Origin: Saprospiraceae bacterium
Lineage (GTDB): Bacteria > Bacteroidota > Bacteroidia > Chitinophagales > Saprospiraceae
Assembly (NCBI GenBank): GCA_029262975.1
Contig: JAJCYJ010000613.1
Location: forward strand, 1 to 6,279
DNA length: 6,279 nt
Direction of reading: 5' to 3'
Part shown: one piece after another, positions 1 through 5,659 of the stretch
How positions within the stretch are numbered: position 1 is the first letter of the stretch
Layout: each line of letters opens with the position of its first letter
Translations under genes and position numbers: made by a program
The notes under the pieces: generated by a model
Databases searched by the model: none
The model's input: the letters and a program-made list of their open reading frames with translations, nothing else
Told to the model about the DNA's origin: nothing

Positions 1-629
1 GAAGTCAGTCCGATGACTCTTACATTTTCATTTTTCAGACAACTGGCCAGACTGAGTCCTGTTTTGCTTGAAGCACTGACCAATATAATTTGTCGGGCAT
101 TATAAAACTTATGATTTACTAATTGATCATGGATTAAAAAAGAGGTTGTAAATAATGGTCTAACCAATGCCTGCATTTCTTCCATATGTTCCTGGTATAA
201 TGGATCCTGTCCACAATCAACATACTGGTTATAAATAGCAGCTAGTCCTTGTCTGGGTTCTGCCATGTCTGTAAATCCTCTCGAATTGATGTGGCCGGGT
301 TGAGCTATGAGATGGGTGGCCATTGGGAAAAAACCATAATATCTATGTCCCTCTTTTATTTGTTCATTTTTTGAATGAATCACATCCGCAAATCCCCAGC
401 AGGGGATAATGCCAAAACCTTCTTCTGGGACTGGAAAAAAACGCCAGTATCCAATTCGTTCTCCGACAAGGGCATACGTAGTGTTATTTGCAGTATAGGC
501 AAATTTGTCCAATCTCATTAAGACACTGCCTTCCGGTACTGCCTCAGCCTTTGGAGCATACAGGTGCACGACCTTTGCATCGTGAAAATCAATTTTGTTT
601 ACGCTTAACCTGGTACCGTAATCTATCAT
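1..629 (-). CDS. DUF2855 family protein (C-terminus cut by window edge)
   Basis: The reading frame opens at ATG 629 and continues off the left edge, giving 209 complete codons of a family usually about 350 residues long. I recognise it as DUF2855 from conserved blocks in order: YALVGERIGYWRFFP (residues 52-66), a PCWGFADV block (76-83), YGFFPMATHL (98-107), YNQY (133-136) and RPLFTTSFL (157-165). A beta-alpha-beta unit follows with SASSKTG (185-191) in the place where a dinucleotide-binding glycine loop would sit. That layout resembles a medium-chain reductase/quinone oxidoreductase-like fold, but this is inference and no reaction is established for the family to my knowledge. No signal peptide is visible, so it is probably cytoplasmic. 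AGGA lies 7 nt before the ATG and overlaps the end of the upstream dehalogenase gene; the 9-bp gap implies cotranscription with it. Confidence 0.87.
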   Translation of the reverse strand, partial: MIDYGTRLSVNKIDFHDAKVVHLYAPKAEAVPEGSVLMRLDKFAYTANNTTYALVGERIGYWRFFPVPEEGFGIIPCWGFADVIHSKNEQIKEGHRYYGFFPMATHLIAQPGHINSRGFTDMAEPRQGLAAIYNQYVDCGQDPLYQEHMEEMQALVRPLFTTSFLIHDQLVNHKFYNARQIILVSASSKTGLSLASCLKNENVRVIGLT

Positions 630-638
630 ATTATATTC

Positions 639-1544
639 CTATAAAGGGTTAGCGTTTACAAATTCGATAATATGCTCTGCCAGAATAAGGCCTCGGTCTT
701 CCTGGATAAAATGTCCCCCTCCTTCAATAGTCGTATGTGCCTGACCTTTAGTTCCGGGCACTAATTTCTGAAATACCCGGTCTCCGCCGGCAGTGACCGG
801 ATCTTTATCACCAAACAATGTGATCAATGGTTTTGTCCACTGACTAAATACATTTTTCCATGCGTTTCGGTTATTCTCTGATTCCGGGTCATCCGGTGTA
901 GTAGGCACCAACATTGGAAATATTTTCGCCCCGGCCGTATATTGATCATCTGGAAATGGGGCACGATATGCTTTTAAGACTTTGTCCTGAAGTTCTGTAG
1001 TTGTCGCGCCCTGCATTACAAATTCTACCGGGAATTCTTCTACCTTTTGACTATACCGTTGCCATTTTAAAAAGGCTTCAGTGGGTGTATGATCTCCAGT
1101 CGGTAACATCGTATTAGATACGGTAATCCTGGCAAATCTGTCTGGATGGTTGGCCACCAGACGCAGTCCAATCAGACCACCCCAGTCCTGTCCAAAGAAA
1201 GTAACATCGGTAAGATCCAGATGATCTAACAATTGCTGCATCCATCTGATATGATTCGCATAGGTATAATCAGATTGTTCGGTTGGTTTGGAGCTCTTAC
1301 CAAATCCGATCAGATCAGGTGCAATACATCTGTATCCTGCAGCGACCAGGGAGGGTATCATCTTGCGATACAGGTAAGACCAACTGGGTTCACCATGCAT
1401 CAGGAGTATAGTCTCTGTAGCTGAAGATCCTCTTTCATCGATATAATGAACCCGCATTCCGTGTTCGATATCAAGATAATTAGGAGCAAAGGGGTAATCG
1501 TCCAATTCTTGAAAACGATCGTCGGGCGTATTTAAAAACTTCAT
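639..1544 (-). CDS. dhmA: Haloalkane dehalogenase, subfamily I (alpha/beta hydrolase)
   Basis: The 301-residue product matches type 1 haloalkane dehalogenases (EC 3.8.1.5; DhlA/DhmA group), which release halide from a carbon-halogen bond through a covalent ester on aspartate. Numbering from the chosen ATG, the oxyanion-hole motif HGEPSWSYLYRK begins at His50. The nucleophile is Asp120 in GQDWGG, and the following Trp121 is a halide ligand. The second halide-binding Trp is probably Trp161 (FLKWQRYSQ, the DhlA Trp175 region). The catalytic acid is Asp248 (GDKDP) and the base is His278 (GGGHFIQED). The set is complete, so an active enzyme is likely, though the natural substrate is unknown. The frame extends upstream to TTG 1598, but the family N-terminus (MKFLNTPDDRF) begins at ATG 1544, and a candidate promoter lies inside the extension. 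No Shine-Dalgarno precedes this ATG. It is the first gene of a unit with DUF2855 and is divergent from the crotonase operon. Confidence 0.9.
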   Translation of the reverse strand: MKFLNTPDDRFQELDDYPFAPNYLDIEHGMRVHYIDERGSSATETILLMHGEPSWSYLYRKMIPSLVAAGYRCIAPDLIGFGKSSKPTEQSDYTYANHIRWMQQLLDHLDLTDVTFFGQDWGGLIGLRLVANHPDRFARITVSNTMLPTGDHTPTEAFLKWQRYSQKVEEFPVEFVMQGATTTELQDKVLKAYRAPFPDDQYTAGAKIFPMLVPTTPDDPESENNRNAWKNVFSQWTKPLITLFGDKDPVTAGGDRVFQKLVPGTKGQAHTTIEGGGHFIQEDRGLILAEHIIEFVNANPL

Positions 1545-1569
1545 AGTTAAAAAACATTTATTCCACCGG

Positions 1570-1599
1570 CAAATTAGAGGGAAAGCCAAGATAGACAAA
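1570..1599 (-). promoter_or_regulatory. Candidate Bacteroidota-type promoter for the dehalogenase-DUF2855 unit
   Basis: On the minus strand, TTTG (1599-1596) is followed by exactly 19 nt and then TAATTTG (1576-1570). This resembles the Bacteroidota primary sigma-factor consensus (-33 TTTG, -7 TAnnTTTG), except that the -7 box is one base short. It would start transcription some 15-25 nt before ATG 1544 and supports that start over the upstream in-frame TTG. It was found by eye, so a chance match in AT-rich DNA is possible. Confidence 0.35.
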
Positions 1600-1753
1600 A
1601 TGTTTCTGTCAGTCTCCTCCTCCCATAATTAACAGAGGATGTCTGCCAGCTACTTAGGCAATTGATTAACAAGCAATTAGTAGAATCTTATGACGCCAAT
1701 AATTAATGTAATAAATTCGGTCTTTTACTTTTTCTTCGAACAAATGTTATAAA

Positions 1754-2539
1754 ATGAATAAAGAAATAGTCTTGTTGCGTAAAGAAGGAGCGATAGCTAC
1801 GATCACTTTAAACAGACCCGCTGTTTATAATGCCATCAACCAGGATCTTAAATTTTTACTGCTCGAGCTACTGCACGATTGTAAAAATGATGATCAAATC
1901 AGGGCTATCATCTTGACAGGTAGTGGGAAAGGGTTTTGTGCTGGAGCAGATGTAGGAGATCTTGCTTCCAGACCGTCACCACGAGATGTACGGGATGATC
2001 TAAAGACAAATTATGGGAATCTCGTCAGATTAATCACGGACATGCACAAACCTGTGATTTGTGCGATTAACGGCCCTATGGCTGGAGCAGGAATTGGCTT
2101 GGGTCTGGCTTGCGATTATAAAATTATGGCGGCACATGCCAGTATGAGGTTTGCTTTTGTAAATATTGGACTGGTTTCAGATGCTGGTTCTACATGGTTT
2201 CTAACAAGAGCTGTAGGGTACACCAAGGCACTGGAAATAATTTATGGAGGTGAAAAGATTCCTGCGACAGAATGCCTGGAAATGGGGATCATAAATAGTA
2301 TTGTGGATGGTGACAATCTCATGGAAGAGGCGATAGCTTTAGCCACTAACCTTGCACAAAAAGCACCGCTTGCTTTTAATGCGACTAAAAGAGCTATTAA
2401 TTATGCGATGCACCATGGATTATTTGATACTTTGTCTTTTGAGGCAGAAGAGCAAATGGCCCTTATAGCCAGTGATGATCATATGGAAGGCATAATGTCC
2501 TTTATGGAAAAAAGAAAACCAAAATTCAAAGGTAAATAA
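1754..2539 (+). CDS. Enoyl-CoA hydratase/isomerase family protein (PaaG-like crotonase)
   Basis: This is a 261-residue crotonase-fold protein of typical length. The N-terminal strand TITLNRPAVYNAIN (residues 16-29) and the CoA/oxyanion-hole segment GKGFCAGADVGDL (58-70) are classic. A second oxyanion-hole glycine lies in GPMAGAGIGLGLACD (107-121). The two catalytic glutamates of hydratases are not conserved: the Glu144-equivalent position (rat numbering) is Gly115, and FAFVNIGLVSDAGST (133-147) replaces the usual PE motif. Asp143 aligns with the catalytic Asp of PaaG-type isomerases, and the C-terminus (KRKPKFKGK) is also PaaG-like. Double-bond isomerisation of enoyl-CoA is therefore more likely than simple hydration. 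No phenylacetate-pathway genes are nearby, so I do not call it paaG. ATG 1754 has no Shine-Dalgarno. It is the first gene of an operon, 3 bp ahead of the phosphatase-fold gene. Confidence 0.9.
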   Translation: MNKEIVLLRKEGAIATITLNRPAVYNAINQDLKFLLLELLHDCKNDDQIRAIILTGSGKGFCAGADVGDLASRPSPRDVRDDLKTNYGNLVRLITDMHKPVICAINGPMAGAGIGLGLACDYKIMAAHASMRFAFVNIGLVSDAGSTWFLTRAVGYTKALEIIYGGEKIPATECLEMGIINSIVDGDNLMEEAIALATNLAQKAPLAFNATKRAINYAMHHGLFDTLSFEAEEQMALIASDDHMEGIMSFMEKRKPKFKGK

Positions 2540-2542
2540 CTC

Positions 2543-3271
2543 ATGTCCAGACTTTTATATTTTAGACATGCCCAGGCATCTTATGGGAAGGCGGATTATG
2601 ATCAGCTTTCTAAAAAGGGCTATCGTCAGTCCGAACATCTGGGCAATCACCTGGTAACTCAAGGGATAACATTTGATCATATTTATCTTGGTCCTTTAAA
2701 AAGACATCGACAGACGTTGTCGAAAGTTCAGGCTGCCTATCAAGATGCCGGACTCGATCTGCCAGATCCTATAGAAATGAAGGAATTAGAAGAACACAGG
2801 GGACCGGAAGTGTTGAAAAGTGTCCTCCATATCTTAGCAGAGGAAGATGAATTAATCGGACAGTGGGAGGCCGAACGAAAATCTAATCCAGCGATGAATA
2901 TAAAAAATGGATTATTAATTTTTGATCGTGCCATGGAATTGTGGGCGACGGGAGCTATTAATCACCATCACCCTGATGAATTCTTAAACTGGTCGGAATT
3001 CAGGATTCAGGTAAAACGAGGTTATGATCAAATCCTGGATCAACATAAAGAAGAAAGTGGGTTGACGATTGGTTTGTTTACAAGCGGCGGAACGATCAGC
3101 GCTACGATGGGTCACGTCTTGGGCATTGAGCAAGATCGAAATATAATCCGACTGAACGGTATTGTACAAAACACTTCGATAAGCGAAGTATTATTTTCTG
3201 GCCATAGAGTAACGTTGAAGAGCTTTAATGAAGTCCCTCACTTACCGGCTGATTTGAAAACCTATGTATAA
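2543..3271 (+). CDS. Histidine phosphatase family protein with altered active site
   Basis: The 242-residue product has the phosphoglycerate mutase-like fold. The N-terminal motif is RHA (Arg8-His9-Ala10) instead of the usual RHG; His9 is the expected phospho-acceptor. The second arginine motif is GPLKRHRQT (50-58, Arg54), and the acid/base glutamate is probably Glu84 in LEEHRGPE. The fourth catalytic element, normally SHGG, reads TSGG (180-183), so the second histidine is Ser181. The rest of that strand-helix (GLFTSGGTISATMG) aligns well, so this is a substitution and not a lost domain. The protein may be a weak or specialised phosphatase, or a non-catalytic phospho-ligand binder. A long insertion (about residues 90-160) exceeds small SixA-like members. 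It starts 3 bp after the crotonase stop and ends 15 bp before the kinase-like gene, so it is very probably cotranscribed with both. Its substrate is unknown; a phosphorylated acyl-CoA is a guess from context. Confidence 0.86.
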   Translation: MSRLLYFRHAQASYGKADYDQLSKKGYRQSEHLGNHLVTQGITFDHIYLGPLKRHRQTLSKVQAAYQDAGLDLPDPIEMKELEEHRGPEVLKSVLHILAEEDELIGQWEAERKSNPAMNIKNGLLIFDRAMELWATGAINHHHPDEFLNWSEFRIQVKRGYDQILDQHKEESGLTIGLFTSGGTISATMGHVLGIEQDRNIIRLNGIVQNTSISEVLFSGHRVTLKSFNEVPHLPADLKTYV

Positions 3272-3286
3272 TAAGAGCGTGTGAAG

Positions 3287-4354
3287 ATGCAATTAGACCA
3301 ACCCAAAGAAATTAGAAAAGGAGAAGCACTGGATAACGAAGCTATCCTGTCTTATTTGAAAACTTGCGTTTCTAATCTTGGGGATGATTTAACGATCAGA
3401 CAATTTCCTGGTGGCGCTTCTAATCTCACTTATTTACTGACGTCAGGTACGCGACAAATGGTGTTAAGACGACCACCATTTGGAGCAAAAATTAAATCTG
3501 CTCATGATATGGGCAGAGAATACAAAGTGCTGGATGCGCTGAGTAAAGGATATAAGAAAGCACCCACTCCACTTCTGTATTGCGAAGATGAATCGATCAT
3601 CGGGGCACCTTTCTACGTCATGGAAAGGGTAGAAGGAGTCATCATTCGTCACGATATGGGGAAGGAGCTTTCTCCTGTTCTTGTAGCTAATATTGCAGAT
3701 AGTCTCGTAGCTACTTTCGTGGAATTACATGAGCTGGATTACAAAGAATTGGGACTTGGAGAATTGGGTAGACCGATTGGATATATACATCGACAAGTAG
3801 AAGGTTGGACGCGTCGTTATTATAAATCTAAGACGGATGAACAAAAAGAAATTGAAGCAGTCTCTAAATGGCTAAGTGATCATATGCCTAAAGAATCCGG
3901 TGCCTCTTTAATACACAATGATTTTAAACATGATAATGTCATCCTGGATGGAGAAGACCTGACCTTGGTCAAGGCTATCCTGGATTGGGAGATGTGCACT
4001 CTGGGAGATCCATTGATGGATTTGGGCACCTCATTATCCTATTGGATGAACCCTGATGATCCGCCGATTTTTGTAAAGAGTTTTACCAATCCTTCTGTCC
4101 TTCCGGGCAATCCAACAAGGGAAGAGTTTTTACAATTATATGCTGAGAAGAGTGGGCGAGAAGTGACACAGCCGATATTCTATTATGCTTTTGGATTATT
4201 CAAGACGGCTGTTGTGTTGCAACAAATATATTATCGCTTTAAAATGGGGCATACCAAAGATCCCAGGTTTGCGCATTTCAATCATGCGGTTACTGCTTTT
4301 GGGATAATGGCTTCAAGGGCTATTGAATTGGAAAGGATTGATGGGTTGATGTAA
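3287..4354 (+). CDS. APH-fold phosphotransferase, ACAD10/11- and LvaA-like (putative acyl-CoA kinase)
   Basis: This is a 355-residue kinase-like protein of the aminoglycoside/choline phosphotransferase superfamily. Numbering from ATG 3287, the nucleotide loop is FPGGASNLTYLL (41-52), followed by VLRRPP (59-64), where arginine stands in place of the usual ATP-binding lysine, and MGREYKVL (75-82) with the helix-C glutamate. FYVMERVEG (109-117) is the hinge. The catalytic loop is HNDFKHDN (210-217: His210, Asp212, Asn217), and the metal-binding Asp233 lies in ILDWEMCTLGDPLMDLG. All core catalytic residues are present. The family is the one fused to acyl-CoA dehydrogenase in ACAD10/ACAD11 and is related to LvaA of levulinate catabolism, enzymes linked to phosphorylating 4-hydroxyacyl-CoAs. 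That role is inferred here; antibiotic resistance is unlikely. The frame also allows GTG 3281, but AAGAG at 3273-3277 is spaced properly only for ATG 3287. It is the last gene of the crotonase operon. Confidence 0.9.
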   Translation: MQLDQPKEIRKGEALDNEAILSYLKTCVSNLGDDLTIRQFPGGASNLTYLLTSGTRQMVLRRPPFGAKIKSAHDMGREYKVLDALSKGYKKAPTPLLYCEDESIIGAPFYVMERVEGVIIRHDMGKELSPVLVANIADSLVATFVELHELDYKELGLGELGRPIGYIHRQVEGWTRRYYKSKTDEQKEIEAVSKWLSDHMPKESGASLIHNDFKHDNVILDGEDLTLVKAILDWEMCTLGDPLMDLGTSLSYWMNPDDPPIFVKSFTNPSVLPGNPTREEFLQLYAEKSGREVTQPIFYYAFGLFKTAVVLQQIYYRFKMGHTKDPRFAHFNHAVTAFGIMASRAIELERIDGLM

Positions 4355-4433
4355 ATAGTTATAATTGTCCAGGTGGACGTCAGGTTTTTAAGGTTGCTGT
4401 GACTCATATTACTCATTGATCGTGCATCAAGAC

Positions 4434-4460
4434 TAATTAAAAAATCATTACTTTTAATTA
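4434..4460. repeat. Perfect 9-bp AT-only inverted repeat upstream of the lipoprotein gene
   Basis: TAATTAAAA (4434-4442) and its exact complement TTTTAATTA (4452-4460) flank a 9-nt spacer, ending 10 bp before ATG 4471. It could be an operator-like site or a leader hairpin. The stem is entirely A-T, and a chance origin in this AT-rich gap is possible. No GC-rich stem with a U-tract was found here, so I do not call it a terminator. Confidence 0.35.
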
Positions 4461-4470
4461 AATATTTGTA

Positions 4471-5544
4471 ATGAAAAATTTACTTCTTTCAATTATTCTA
4501 ATATCTGCACTTTATTCATGTAATACTTCTGCCCTTGAAGGTTATGAAATATCTGGAGTTGTTCAAGATCTTCCGGATAGCACGGTTGTCCTTCTCATAT
4601 TAAATGATAGTATTATTAATAAAGCAGTGATATTTGACAATTCCTTTGCTATGCATGGTCGCTTAGATGAATCCTCTTACGTGGAATTAAGGATTGAAAA
4701 TTCCAGAAATAGAAAGGGATTTTACATAGAAAATAAAAATGTCCAATTCATTACCGATGGTCGTGAATTAGGAAATGCAAAAATTTATGGTTCCCTGGCA
4801 CAAATTGAGCATGAAGAGTTAGAAAAAAAGATTGAACCCTTGCGAACAGCTATGAATAATAACCGATCGTTACGAAGGGAGGGCAAACTAAATAAAGATT
4901 CATTGATGGATATTCAATTTGGGCTCTTGGATAAAAGATACGAAATTGAAAAGGATTTCTGCAGGCAATATCCGAATTCGCCGGTAAGTATCCGAATTCT
5001 TAATATTTACAAGGCTCAATGGGGAATAGAAGAAGTGAAGAGTATTTTTAACCAAATGTCCAATAAAGCAGTATCGTCTGTAAATGGGAAGCTAATTCAA
5101 AATTTTATCAATTTAAATCGCAGTCCGGAAGTAGGCGATTTATTTGTTGATTTTTCGATGACTGACACCAATAGAATCACTAAGGAATTCTCGAATCTAC
5201 AGGATAAATATACTTTGTTAGAATTTTGGGCATCAAATTGTGCACCTTGTCGGATTAGCAATCCGGCATTAAAGAAAGTGTATGAACACTACAAACCGAA
5301 AGGATTTGAAATAGTCGGTATTTCTTTAGATAGCAATAGAGATCAGTGGAAAAATGCGATTAAGGATGATGGACTCAGTTGGCATCATTTGAGTGATTTA
5401 AGGGGAGTGAATAATATGGCTGCATTAATTTATGGTGTAGATGGAATACCGGATAATCTCTTAATCGGACCAGATGGTCTAATTTTTGGAAGGAGGCTGG
5501 AAGTACAAGAATTGGGCAATGTGCTCGAAGAAATAATGAAGTGA
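4471..5544 (+). CDS. TlpA-like thioredoxin-fold lipoprotein with N-terminal DUF4369-like domain
   Basis: The 357-residue product begins with a lipoprotein signal peptide: MKN, a hydrophobic stretch, and the lipobox LYSC with Cys17 as the lipidation site. It is therefore expected to be anchored in a membrane facing the periplasm. Residues about 25-110 are beta-rich with the DUF4369 pattern (ISGVVQDLPDSTVVL). A charged helical linker follows (about 112-215). The C-terminal thioredoxin/AhpC-TSA domain starts near VGDLFVDFSM (221-230). Its redox site is WASNCAPCR, with Cys257 and Cys260 and the intervening Ala-Pro typical of TlpA/ResA reductases. The cis-proline is Pro327 in GVDGIPDNLLI, where Asp follows instead of the more usual Thr. 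A thiol-disulfide reductase role is likely; the partner is unknown. Such proteins are abundant in Bacteroidota. It sits 116 bp after the kinase-like gene, in more AT-rich DNA, and is probably a separate unit. No Shine-Dalgarno is seen. Confidence 0.9.
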   Translation: MKNLLLSIILISALYSCNTSALEGYEISGVVQDLPDSTVVLLILNDSIINKAVIFDNSFAMHGRLDESSYVELRIENSRNRKGFYIENKNVQFITDGRELGNAKIYGSLAQIEHEELEKKIEPLRTAMNNNRSLRREGKLNKDSLMDIQFGLLDKRYEIEKDFCRQYPNSPVSIRILNIYKAQWGIEEVKSIFNQMSNKAVSSVNGKLIQNFINLNRSPEVGDLFVDFSMTDTNRITKEFSNLQDKYTLLEFWASNCAPCRISNPALKKVYEHYKPKGFEIVGISLDSNRDQWKNAIKDDGLSWHHLSDLRGVNNMAALIYGVDGIPDNLLIGPDGLIFGRRLEVQELGNVLEEIMK

Positions 5545-5659
5545 CGTGATATGTGTCTCATGCATTTAGTCACAGGTATTTCTATCACCAAGGTGGACAT
5601 AACGTATAATAAATTGAGTCAGCCAGCAAATTTGGGTCGTTCTGGCTTTAAATATCATT

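Noticed and set aside
1233..1424. 63-codon plus-strand open frame inside the dehalogenase gene
   Set aside because: It is antisense to a well-conserved gene, including part of the HGEP region, and its translation shows no recognisable domain.
1689..1719. TATG-N19-TAAATTCG as a promoter for the crotonase operon
   Set aside because: The spacing matches the Bacteroidota consensus, but each box has a mismatch, so it is too weak to list as a feature.
2740..3652. Three short minus-strand open frames (2740-2934, 2984-3169, 3464-3652) inside the phosphatase-fold and kinase-like genes
   Set aside because: They are shadows of strongly supported plus-strand genes and lack family features or ribosome sites.
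3287..4354. Aminoglycoside resistance role for the APH-fold protein
   Set aside because: Its motifs and operon partners fit the acyl-CoA-linked ACAD10/11 and LvaA group, and no resistance or mobile genes are nearby.
4367..4388. GTCC-AGGT-GGAC hairpin followed by a short T run as a terminator of the crotonase operon
   Set aside because: The stem is only 4 bp and is separated from the five-T run by several bases; this is not a convincing rho-independent terminator.
4416..4430. TTGAT-CGTGC-ATCAA inverted repeat
   Set aside because: A 5-bp stem with no T-tract is easily explained by chance.
4371..5597. AGGTGGAC occurring in both intergenic gaps flanking the lipoprotein gene
   Set aside because: The shared stretch is only 8 bp and the flanks do not match, so it does not support a real repeat or an excised element.
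5603..5610. GTATAAT as a sigma-70-style -10 box upstream of the methyltransferase
   Set aside because: There is no suitable -35 partner, and the inferred Bacteroidota primary sigma factor recognises a different consensus.
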